Shown here in pieces: positions 1 to 6,124 of a stretch of 7,002 nt of DNA (positions are counted from its first letter, which is position 1; every line of letters begins with the position of its first letter). The notes under the pieces were generated by a model, which made no database searches, was not told the DNA's origin, and saw only the letters and a program-made list of their open reading frames with translations. The translations under genes and the position numbers were made by a program. The DNA lies in the NCBI GenBank assembly GCA_002348045.1, contig DDYO01000087.1, forward strand, positions 10,477 through 17,478, in the 5' to 3' direction. Origin of the DNA: Anaerolineales bacterium UBA2232 (GTDB lineage Bacteria; Chloroflexota; Anaerolineae; UBA2200).

Positions 1-603
1 GCAGGAGAGGCCTTTGACAAGGTGGCCCGTCTCCTGGGCCTGGGGTATCCAGGAGGTCCTGCCATCCAGGCTGCAGCCAGGCGCGGTGACCCTTGCGCCT
101 ACGCGCTGCCACGAGCCTGGCTTGAACCCAGCTATGATTTCAGTTTCAGCGGTCTGAAGACCGCCGTGCTGCGTCTCGTCCAGAACCAATCGGCCCACGT
201 GCCGGCAACCCAACGGGACCGACCGGATTCTGCGACCCTTCACTTGAGCCTGTCAGATGGTTTTATTGCGGACGTGGCGGCCAGTTTCCAGGGCGCGGTG
301 GTGGAGGTACTGGTCGAAAAGGCCCGCCGTGCTGCCGAAGCCTACAACGTCAAGGAGCTGCTGCTGGCAGGCGGCGTAGCCAGCAACTCCTTGCTGAGAG
401 AAAGGGTATGCGCGCTGGGCATTCCTGTCCGCTACCCACCTCCGGCGCTCTGCACAGACAATGCGGCTATGGTTGCAGCAGCCGGCCATTTCCGCCTGGG
501 CTCGGCGCTGGCCAATAACTGGAGTTTGGACGTTCAGCCAGGTCACAGCCTATTTCACGATGGCAGCTGCGCTCAGACGCCGATTAAAGCCAGCCATCAG
601 TAG
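1..603 (+). CDS. tsaD: tRNA N6-adenosine threonylcarbamoyltransferase TsaD, C-terminal part (5' end outside window)
   Basis: TsaD transfers the threonylcarbamoyl group from threonylcarbamoyl-AMP to A37 of tRNAs reading ANN codons, giving t6A. In bacteria it works in the cytoplasm with TsaB and TsaE. The frame is open from base 1 and begins [20 protein letters not shown], which is internal to the family, so the start and the N-terminal metal-binding His motif are missing. Other family signatures seen in order are [31 protein letters not shown] (nucleotide-binding glycine loop and Asn) and [12 protein letters not shown], whose Asp is the conserved metal ligand. Between the SFSGLKT and [10 protein letters not shown] segments there is a polar insert of about 25 residues (bases 180-260) that is absent from E. 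coli TsaD; such inserts are not rare. It ends in TAG immediately followed by a second TAG. The downstream ATL gene starts within about 30 bases, which suggests one operon. Confidence 0.96.
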   Translation, partial: AGEAFDKVARLLGLGYPGGPAIQAAARRGDPCAYALPRAWLEPSYDFSFSGLKTAVLRLVQNQSAHVPATQRDRPDSATLHLSLSDGFIADVAASFQGAVVEVLVEKARRAAEAYNVKELLLAGGVASNSLLRERVCALGIPVRYPPPALCTDNAAMVAAAGHFRLGSALANNWSLDVQPGHSLFHDGSCAQTPIKASHQ

Positions 604-615
604 TAGCATCACCTT

Positions 616-623
616 AGGCGAGG
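616..623 (+). promoter_or_regulatory. Ribosome binding site deciding a TTG start for the ATL gene
   Basis: AGGCGAGG lies 5 bases before the TTG at 629. It is the best Shine-Dalgarno-like string in the region. The in-frame ATG at 560 has no comparable string at normal spacing. Confidence 0.5.
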
Positions 624-628
624 ATCCC

Positions 629-964
629 TTGCTGCAGTCACCTGAATGTAAGACCTTTCAGAAGATCTACCAGATCGTGCGGCGCGTGCCGGCAGGCCAC
701 GTCGTGACCTACGGTCAGATTGCGAGCGCACTGGGAACGCGTCAACTGGCGCGAACCGTCGGCTGGGCCATGCGAGCGTGCCCCGACGATGTTCCCTGGC
801 ACCGTGTGATCAACTCACAAGGGGCCATCAGCACACCTCGCATTACCGGCACCGCCAACCTTCAGAAGGCATTGCTGGAAGCGGAAGGGGTGGAATTCAG
901 GGTCGATGGTACCATTGACCTCCATCTGTATGGATGTTCAGCCCTGGCTGTGGAGGACCTGTGA
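629..964 (+). CDS. Alkyltransferase-like protein (ATL), MGMT-fold DNA lesion-binding protein lacking the catalytic Cys
   Basis: This is a small protein of the O6-alkylguanine-DNA alkyltransferase DNA-binding fold. From the TTG start it has 111 residues, a usual length for ATLs. Visible motifs are FQKIYQIVRRVPAGHVVTYG, with the nucleotide-flipping Tyr at residue 28, LARTVGWAM, with the Arg finger at residue 42, and PWHRVI. In PWHRVI, Trp57 (codon 797-799) stands where true alkyltransferases have the acceptor Cys of PCHRV. The C-terminal TIDLHLYG resembles the end of E. coli Atl. Known ATLs bind O6-alkylguanine without repairing it and hand it to nucleotide excision repair; the same role is inferred here. 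The start is uncertain: TTG 629 has a good RBS, while ATG 560 would give 134 residues overlapping tsaD by 44 bases. The stop TGA overlaps the proposed GTG start of selA, suggesting translational coupling. Confidence 0.88.
   Translation: MLQSPECKTFQKIYQIVRRVPAGHVVTYGQIASALGTRQLARTVGWAMRACPDDVPWHRVINSQGAISTPRITGTANLQKALLEAEGVEFRVDGTIDLHLYGCSALAVEDL
952..956 (+). promoter_or_regulatory. Ribosome binding site deciding the GTG start of selA
   Basis: GGAGG ends 4 bases before the GTG at 961, inside the last codons of the ATL gene. It favours GTG 961 over the in-frame ATG at 934, which would overlap ATL by 31 bases, and over the ATG at 976. Confidence 0.6.
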
Positions 965-2340
965 CAGAGGCCAAGATGCACAAGGAGCTCAAGAGGATCC
1001 CCAGCGTGGACCGGCTGCTCAGAGAGGGTTCTGTTGAGCCTCTCTGTGAGCAATACGGACGCGAGTCCACCCTGCGGGCGGCGCAGGACCTGCTCAGCGA
1101 CATCCGCCAAGAAATCGCTCAAGGAAGCGCTTGTCCTAGCACACTCGAAATGGTGGCTCGCCTTCATGATGTGATCAGCCGCCGCTTTGAGCCCAGCATC
1201 CGGCCGGTCATCAATGCCACCGGCGTAGTCATTCATACCAACCTGGGTCGAGCGCCCCTGAGCACGGCAGCAATTCTGGCCATGGGTGAGATGAGCCAGT
1301 ACTCCAACCTCGAATACGATCTGGCGGCGGGCGAGCGAGGATCCAGGTACGTCCATGCCGAGGATCTCCTTTGCCAGCTCACGGGGGCTGAAGGTGCCCT
1401 TGTGGTAAACAACGATGCTGGCGCGGTCTTGCTGGTCCTGACTGCACTGGCCAGGGGACGCGAGGTTGTCATCTCTCGGGGCCAATTGGTCGAAATCGGA
1501 GGGGGATTCAGGATTCCCGAGGTGATGGTTCAGAGCGGTGCCAGGCTGGTTGAGGTAGGCACCACCAATCGCACCTACCTCCAGGACTATGAGCGAGCCG
1601 TGGGCGCCGAGACAGCCATGCTCCTGCATGTTCATACCAGCAACTACCGGCTGATTGGCTTTACCCATTCGACGCCGCTGGGGGACCTTGTGCGCCTGGG
1701 TCTGGCCAATGGTATTGTCGTCGTGGACGACCTGGGCAGTGGCGCCCTTCTCGACACTGCGCCGTTTGGCCTCAGCCACGAGCCCACCGTTCAGGAAAGC
1801 CTGGCGGCCGGCGCCGACCTCACTTGCATCAGCGGTGATAAACTCCTGGGAGGCCCTCAGGCAGGAATCATACTGGGCAAGGCTGATCTAATCACCTTGC
1901 TCAAGCAGCATCCCCTGACGCGAGCGCTGAGGGTCAGCAAGGTCGTCCTGGCTGGCCTCCAGGCTACCTTGCTGCACTATCTTAAAGGTGAAGCGCTGAG
2001 TCAGGTGCCCGTTTGGCAGATGATATCGATGCCCATAGAGCACCTGCAGACCAGGGCCACCAGCCTCGCAGAGTGGCTGCAACAACACGGTCTTGACGCC
2101 GATGTAGTTGACTCATCTTCGGCCGTAGGAGGAGGGTCGCTGCCAGAGGAGACCCTGCCCACCAAAGCCGTGCGACTGCAGGTCGAGTCGGCTGACGCAG
2201 TTGCCCGCAGTCTACGGAATCACCGCCCGGCAGTGGTGGCACGCATCGAGGATGGTGGGGTGCTCCTTGACCTGCGTACCGTTTTGGCCGACCAAGAGGC
2301 GTGGCTGCGCCAGGCTCTGCTGAACGTCCTGCACGCGTGA
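961..2340 (+). CDS. selA: L-seryl-tRNA(Sec) selenium transferase (selenocysteine synthase) SelA
   Basis: SelA is a PLP-dependent enzyme that converts Ser-tRNA(Sec) to Sec-tRNA(Sec) using selenophosphate from SelD. It acts in the cytoplasm as a large ring of dimers. From GTG 961 it has 459 residues, the family's normal length. Motifs in order are an N-terminal RIPSVDRLLREGSV that resembles the tRNA(Sec)-binding domain, RPVINATGVVIHTNLGRAPL, ALVVNNDAGAVLL, REVVISRGQLVEIGGGFRIP, LVEVGTTNRT, VHTSNYRLIGFT, VVVDDLGSGALLD and ISGDKLLGGPQAGIILG. Lys294 (codon 1840-1842) of the last motif is the predicted PLP Schiff-base lysine, equivalent to E. coli Lys295. One difference is Asp152 where E. coli has the third Asn of VNNNAAAVLL. 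The start overlaps the ATL stop as GTGA, and mtaB follows 10 bases after the TGA stop. Its presence implies that the genome also has selB, selD and tRNA(Sec), none of which is in this window. Confidence 0.97.
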   Translation: MTEAKMHKELKRIPSVDRLLREGSVEPLCEQYGRESTLRAAQDLLSDIRQEIAQGSACPSTLEMVARLHDVISRRFEPSIRPVINATGVVIHTNLGRAPLSTAAILAMGEMSQYSNLEYDLAAGERGSRYVHAEDLLCQLTGAEGALVVNNDAGAVLLVLTALARGREVVISRGQLVEIGGGFRIPEVMVQSGARLVEVGTTNRTYLQDYERAVGAETAMLLHVHTSNYRLIGFTHSTPLGDLVRLGLANGIVVVDDLGSGALLDTAPFGLSHEPTVQESLAAGADLTCISGDKLLGGPQAGIILGKADLITLLKQHPLTRALRVSKVVLAGLQATLLHYLKGEALSQVPVWQMISMPIEHLQTRATSLAEWLQQHGLDADVVDSSSAVGGGSLPEETLPTKAVRLQVESADAVARSLRNHRPAVVARIEDGGVLLDLRTVLADQEAWLRQALLNVLHA

Positions 2341-2350
2341 CCCGAGGACG

Positions 2351-3625
2351 ATGCTAACCCCCACCAAGCCACCCCGGGTCTTTCTCACATCGCTGGGATG
2401 TCGGCTCAACCAGAGTGAGCTGGAGACTTGGAAGCGCTCCCTGGCCGCCGCCGGCTGTCAGCTGGTGGACGGGCCAGCTAAGGCTGATCTGTGTATCGTG
2501 AATAGCTGCACGGTGACGCACGTCGCCGCACGCAAGTCACGCCAGCTCGCCAGGCGGTGCCACACCCTTAATGCCTCCGCACAGGTGCTGCTGACCGGCT
2601 GCTACGCCCAAATGAGCCCCGATCAGGCTCAACGGTTGGACGGTATCACCCTCGTGCTTGGCAATCAGGACAAGGAGGATCTCGTTCAGCGGGCACTGCA
2701 GATGCTTGGCCTTCCACAGCCCCGGGCGGTCGCCACCTCTGTCCCGACTTCCTCTCTTCGCACGCGTGCCTTGGTCAAGATCCAAGATGGCTGTGACAAC
2801 GCCTGCAGCTACTGCATTGTCAGAGTCGCGCGTGGGTCCCAGAAGAGCCGCGCCCTGACCGAGGTCGTGCGGGAGGTCGAGGCGCGTTCCAATGAGGGCT
2901 ATCAGGAAATCGTGCTCACTGGGGTCCACATCGGCGCATATGGTCGCGACTCCGGAGAATCTCTGGACTCCCTGGTGCGTGCCATCCTGTCCGACACCCC
3001 TGTGCTGCGGCTCCGTCTTTCTTCCATCGAACCGTGGGACGTGAAACCGAGCTTCTTGCACCTGTGGCAGGATCACCGCCTTTGTCGACATCTGCACCTA
3101 CCGCTACAGAGCGGCTGTGATGCCACACTGCATCGGATGAACCGCCATTATACCACCGCTGAATACGAGGGATTGGTACAGGAAGCTCGCGCCCGCATAC
3201 CTGGTCTTGCGGTGACTACCGATGTCATCGTCGGGTTCCCGGGGGAAGATGCTGGTGAGTTTGAACAGAGCGCGTCCTTTGTTCGTGGTCTCAGTTTCGC
3301 CCGCCTACACGTATTTCCCTATTCGCCGAGACCGGGCACGCCAGCCAGTACCATGAGTCTTCAGGTATCTCCCAAGGTCAAGCAACTCAGAGCACAAGAT
3401 ATGCAGATGATCGGCCGGCAGAGCTCAGAGCAGTACCGCGGCCGGTTCTTAGACTGCGTCCTTCCCGTTCTCTGGGAGACCTGCCGGTCCGGGGTGTGGA
3501 CGGGTTTTACGGACAATTATCTGCGTGTCGAGACGCGGAGCCAGCTATCCCTCCACAATCGTATCGTCGACACCCGCCTGCTAAAGTTGACCGAGCAAGG
3601 GCTGTACGGAGCTCTGATGGCTTAG
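2351..3625 (+). CDS. mtaB: tRNA (N6-L-threonylcarbamoyladenosine(37)-C2)-methylthiotransferase MtaB, radical SAM
   Basis: MtaB (YqeV type) adds a methylthio group to C2 of t6A37, making ms2t6A37 in tRNA(Lys)-type tRNAs, with two [4Fe-4S] clusters and SAM. The 424-residue length fits the family. The N-terminal UPF0004 (MTTase) domain shows the three cluster cysteines Cys17 (TSLGCRLNQ), Cys53 (VNSCTVT) and Cys84 (LTGCYAQ). The radical SAM motif CDNACSYC supplies Cys148, Cys152 and Cys155. LTGVHIGAYG, RLSSIEPWDV, LHLPLQSGCDATLHRMNRHY and TDVIVGFPGE are typical of the MtaB/MiaB core. VHIGAYG favours the MtaB subgroup over MiaB and RimO, which have other residues there. The last 65 or so residues look like a TRAM RNA-binding domain. 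The ATG at 2351 has only GAGG at 2344-2347, with a short 3-base spacer. It is probably translated from the selA transcript, and its substrate is the product of tsaD at the head of the cluster. Confidence 0.95.
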   Translation: MLTPTKPPRVFLTSLGCRLNQSELETWKRSLAAAGCQLVDGPAKADLCIVNSCTVTHVAARKSRQLARRCHTLNASAQVLLTGCYAQMSPDQAQRLDGITLVLGNQDKEDLVQRALQMLGLPQPRAVATSVPTSSLRTRALVKIQDGCDNACSYCIVRVARGSQKSRALTEVVREVEARSNEGYQEIVLTGVHIGAYGRDSGESLDSLVRAILSDTPVLRLRLSSIEPWDVKPSFLHLWQDHRLCRHLHLPLQSGCDATLHRMNRHYTTAEYEGLVQEARARIPGLAVTTDVIVGFPGEDAGEFEQSASFVRGLSFARLHVFPYSPRPGTPASTMSLQVSPKVKQLRAQDMQMIGRQSSEQYRGRFLDCVLPVLWETCRSGVWTGFTDNYLRVETRSQLSLHNRIVDTRLLKLTEQGLYGALMA

Positions 3626-3630
3626 CCCAC

Positions 3631-3657
3631 GCTGGTACGCCCTGCCAGCAGTCTTTT
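3631..3657 (+). terminator. Weak intrinsic terminator after mtaB
   Basis: The arms GCTGGTA (3631-3637) and TGCCAGC (3643-3649) form a 7-bp stem with one G-U pair and loop CGCCC. It is followed by AGTCTTTT. The T-run is short and shares its last bases with the -35 box of the next promoter, so termination may be partial. It would end the tsaD-ATL-selA-mtaB transcript. Confidence 0.45.
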
Positions 3658-3684
3658 GCCAGCGGCAGCCAACTGGTGTACCAT
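3656..3684 (+). promoter_or_regulatory. Predicted sigma-70-type promoter of the ATPase/protease-like gene
   Basis: The -35 box is TTGCCA (3656-3661). A 17-base spacer ends in TGGTG, and the -10 box is TACCAT (3679-3684), 4 of 6 to consensus. The same frame, CTTTTGCCA then 12 bases then TGGTGTA then two bases then ATGG, recurs with identical spacing upstream of the tRNA gene at 5967-6000. Transcription would start near 3691, giving a leader of about 50 bases. The remainder of the 118-base gap (3626-3743) holds only the terminator-like hairpin and the ribosome binding site. Confidence 0.5.
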
Positions 3685-3731
3685 GGGGCGAGAACTCGGT
3701 CCTCCTTGCCCGATGTCTGAGCCCTTGCGCC

Positions 3732-3737
3732 AGGAAG
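3732..3737 (+). promoter_or_regulatory. Ribosome binding site of the ATPase/protease-like gene
   Basis: AGGAAG lies 6 bases before ATG 3744 and supports that start. Confidence 0.6.
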
Positions 3738-3743
3738 TCACGG

Positions 3744-5822
3744 ATGGGTAGCTTTTACTTTCAGGGTCCTCTGCCACCCGACAGTCAGCTCTTTGTCGGG
3801 AGACACGAGGAAATACAGCGGATCAAAGACCTATGCCTCGGTCCAATGCGGTCCTACGTCATCGTGGCAGGCTCCCGGCAGACGGGAAAGACCAGCCTGC
3901 TGTATCGCGTTCAGCGCCAACTCCTTCCCCAACCCTCGGTGCTCCTCAACTTGCGGATGATCTCCGGTGCGCTTCCCCACCGGCTATTTGGCTTCATGGC
4001 TACGGAGCTTGTGAAACAACTGGGTATACCCTCCCTCATGGCAGCTGCCGAGCAGACCACCAGCGCAGTTAGGTTCGAGAGGTTGTTGTGCGAACTACCT
4101 GGCCGGATCGGAAGGGTGACCATACTTATCGACGAACTCGGTGCAATCCCTGGAAAAACCCTTGGCTACTTGGCGAACGTCCTAAGGGCTGTGTTCCATG
4201 ACCGCCACGTCCCAGGCCGCGAGTCCCTGGGTCGCTTTGTCTTTGTCTTGGCTGGCGGCCACGAGCTGGTTAGCCTGTCCAGCACGGTGGTGTCGCCTTT
4301 CAGCAGCATTGCCACCAAGGTCGTGTTAAAGGACTTGACGTTGAGCGAGGTCAAGCAACTGGTGGCTCATGGACTATCCGGCACCCAGCACCGACTTTGT
4401 TATGTCCACGAGCTGGCTGAATCAGTGTACGAACAGACTCGGGGACATCCAGCGCTTACGCAGCGAATGGCAGCGCACGCTGACGACCTCTACTCGGAAA
4501 GTTCACCAGGTAGCCTGCCGCCTCTTGACGGTGTCCGGGAGACCATGCTGCGCGAGGATGAAAACCTCCAGTACATTGGCGGCTTGCTGAGAGATCCCGC
4601 CCTCCTGGATGCCGCCTATCGGTCCGTACGCAGCCCAAGCCCGTTCCGTAGCATGGGAGCGCGGCAGGAGCGCCTCTACCTGATGGGCATCGTCCGCGAC
4701 CAACACGGAGTCGCGGTTCCGCGAAATCCACTTTATGAAGAGGTGATCCGACGGCTTGCCCACAGTGCTGGGCTCACGACAGCACCGGGACTTTCCTACG
4801 GCCCCGCGCCCACTGTCAGTGTGAGCCTCCTCACAGGCATCGTGCCAACCGCATTCTGCCGCAACCTTACAGCAAGCGAGTTTCCTCTGGTCACGGTGAC
4901 CATCGACAATGAGCAGCTCAGCCAGCCCGCGCAACTCTATGTGCGAGCCTGCATAGAGGGGTTCAGCGACGAGGCCGTGGCGAGTTTCGTTGTGCCCCCG
5001 CGAGAGCGCGTGGAGCAGACGCTACTGCCCAGCCTCCAACTAGAGCCTACCATGACCTTGACGGAGATCCGGGCAGCGACCCTGCGGGTGACGGTTCGAC
5101 AGTTCGGATCCGGCGACGAGCGGCTCGTGTTTGACCGAACTTTTCCGATCCAGCTCCACGCCTATGATACTGCCCTTCTGGGCGTCGATGCTCCCGACGG
5201 CAACATCGTGGACCTCACCGACCATCTCTGTGCGTTTGTGACCCCCCACGTTGACAATGTCGAGAACCTGCTCAGAGCTGCCGCAAACCACCACGCGCTC
5301 GGCCTGATCTGCGGATACCGCAATACCGACAATGCCATTGACCGCCGCAGTGTGGCTCTTGAGCAGGTGGAAGCCATCTACACCGCCTTGAAACACGATG
5401 CTGGACTGGCCTATGTCAATTCGCCCCTCAACTTTGGAAAGCAAGAGGGACAGATCACCCAGCGAGTGCGTCTTCCTGCAGCCAGCCTGAATGATGATCA
5501 GAGCCGAGCAAACTGCATTGATGGGACGGTGCTGTATGCGAGCCTTCTCGAACTGGCTAACCTGAGCCCGATCATCGTCATCGTTCCCGGACACGCCTTT
5601 GTCGGATGGCGCGTGTGGGAAGGTGTGGATGAGTACGATTTCCTCGAGACGACCATGACCCGCTCACATGACTTTCGGGAGGCGGTCCAGGATGGCCGGC
5701 AGCAGTATGAGCACGCGCTGTTGTCCAAGTACTTTGAGCGTGAGCTGTTCCACCCATCCGGTTTTGCTCGGCTGGTCGATGTCGCTGAATGCCGGTCGAG
5801 GCAAATCTACCCCCTGATGTGA
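3744..5822 (+). CDS. Multidomain protein: STAND/AAA-like P-loop ATPase fused to a C-terminal transglutaminase-like cysteine-protease-type domain
   Basis: This is a 692-residue protein with no signal peptide or membrane segment seen. Residues 17-20 read FVGR, the usual lead-in of STAND/archaeal-type ATPases. Walker A is GSRQTGKT (43-50, Lys49). Walker B is ILIDE (127-131, Asp130-Glu131). FVFVLAGG (165-172) is sensor-like. Residues of about 270-340, ending VPRNPLYEEVIRRL, resemble the winged helix of such ATPases. Residues of about 350-460 are beta-rich and Ig-like in pattern. Residues of about 465-660 match my recollection of a transglutaminase-like module found in some large helicase-type proteins: FVTPHVDNVENLLR, AYVNSPLNFGKQEGQ, then NCIDGTVLYASLLE (Cys591), PGHAFVGW (His617) and YDFLETT (Asp632 or Glu635), in the Cys-His-acid order of that fold. 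Function is unknown. An NTP-driven switch controlling a protease or acyl-transfer effector, for example in defence or stress signalling, is inference. It has its own promoter and stands alone between housekeeping genes. The start is supported by RBS and family-like leader. Confidence 0.85.
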   Translation: MGSFYFQGPLPPDSQLFVGRHEEIQRIKDLCLGPMRSYVIVAGSRQTGKTSLLYRVQRQLLPQPSVLLNLRMISGALPHRLFGFMATELVKQLGIPSLMAAAEQTTSAVRFERLLCELPGRIGRVTILIDELGAIPGKTLGYLANVLRAVFHDRHVPGRESLGRFVFVLAGGHELVSLSSTVVSPFSSIATKVVLKDLTLSEVKQLVAHGLSGTQHRLCYVHELAESVYEQTRGHPALTQRMAAHADDLYSESSPGSLPPLDGVRETMLREDENLQYIGGLLRDPALLDAAYRSVRSPSPFRSMGARQERLYLMGIVRDQHGVAVPRNPLYEEVIRRLAHSAGLTTAPGLSYGPAPTVSVSLLTGIVPTAFCRNLTASEFPLVTVTIDNEQLSQPAQLYVRACIEGFSDEAVASFVVPPRERVEQTLLPSLQLEPTMTLTEIRAATLRVTVRQFGSGDERLVFDRTFPIQLHAYDTALLGVDAPDGNIVDLTDHLCAFVTPHVDNVENLLRAAANHHALGLICGYRNTDNAIDRRSVALEQVEAIYTALKHDAGLAYVNSPLNFGKQEGQITQRVRLPAASLNDDQSRANCIDGTVLYASLLELANLSPIIVIVPGHAFVGWRVWEGVDEYDFLETTMTRSHDFREAVQDGRQQYEHALLSKYFERELFHPSGFARLVDVAECRSRQIYPLM

Positions 5823-5875
5823 GGCGTCGCCTGGTTCCCTGACCGCCGCCATACTCGACGAGCATGGGTACGTCT

Positions 5876-5887
5876 GCGGCATGCCGC
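5876..5887. repeat. 12-bp perfect palindrome in the intergenic region upstream of tRNA-Pro
   Basis: GCGGCATGCCGC equals its own reverse complement. It lies in the 188-base gap between the ATPase/protease-like gene and the tRNA. It could be an operator half-site pair or chance in G+C-rich DNA. No T-run follows, so it is not an intrinsic terminator. Apart from this and the tRNA promoter I see nothing in the gap. Confidence 0.25.
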
Positions 5888-5969
5888 GTCCCCCCTGCCG
5901 CGGTATATGCGTGCAGGCGGACATGCAGCTTCATCCCTGAGCAACACGCCAATGAGCACGCCAAGCCTT

Positions 5970-5998
5970 TTGCCACCAGGCGAGAATTGGTGTATAAT
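5970..5998 (+). promoter_or_regulatory. Strong predicted sigma-70-type promoter of tRNA-Pro
   Basis: TTGCCA (5970-5975) and a perfect TATAAT (5993-5998) are separated by exactly 17 bases. The spacer ends TGGTG, with a TG directly before the -10 box. The expected start point is about 6005, leaving a 5' leader of only about 6 bases before the mature tRNA. Confidence 0.85.
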
Positions 5999-6010
5999 GG
6001 AATCTGATGT

Positions 6011-6086
<76 letters not shown>

Positions 6087-6090
6087 CAGG

Positions 6091-6124
6091 GGAGCGACTG
6101 GACCACCAAAGGTCCAGTCGCTCC
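6091..6124. terminator. Perfect 14-bp inverted repeat between convergent tRNA-Pro and mazG; candidate bidirectional terminator
   Basis: GGAGCGACTGGACC (6091-6104) and GGTCCAGTCGCTCC (6111-6124) are exact reverse complements around the loop ACCAAA. The repeat starts 7 bases after the tRNA and ends directly against the mazG stop codon (6125-6127 on the minus strand). Neither strand has a U-run after the stem (TTACCT on plus, CCTGAG on minus), so it is not a textbook intrinsic terminator. It could be a U-less terminator, an mRNA 3'-end stabiliser or a processing signal. Confidence 0.6.

Noticed and set aside
961..964. ATL stop TGA as a possible selenocysteine codon, given the neighbouring selA
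   Set aside because: The protein is already full length for an ATL, the TGA overlaps the selA start, and I see no convincing SECIS-like hairpin just after it.
862..1779. 305-residue open frame on the minus strand
   Set aside because: It lies wholly antisense to ATL/selA, whose protein motifs are unmistakable. Its translation is of low-complexity, out-of-frame character and matches no family.
3496..3720. 74-residue plus-strand open frame overlapping the end of mtaB and the gap
   Set aside because: Its first half is an out-of-frame reading of mtaB, its composition is unlike a protein, and it runs through the terminator-like hairpin and promoter.
5822..5832. AGGC/GCCT hairpin directly at the ATPase gene stop as a terminator
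   Set aside because: Only 4 bp with a 3-base loop and no T-run, which is too weak to call.
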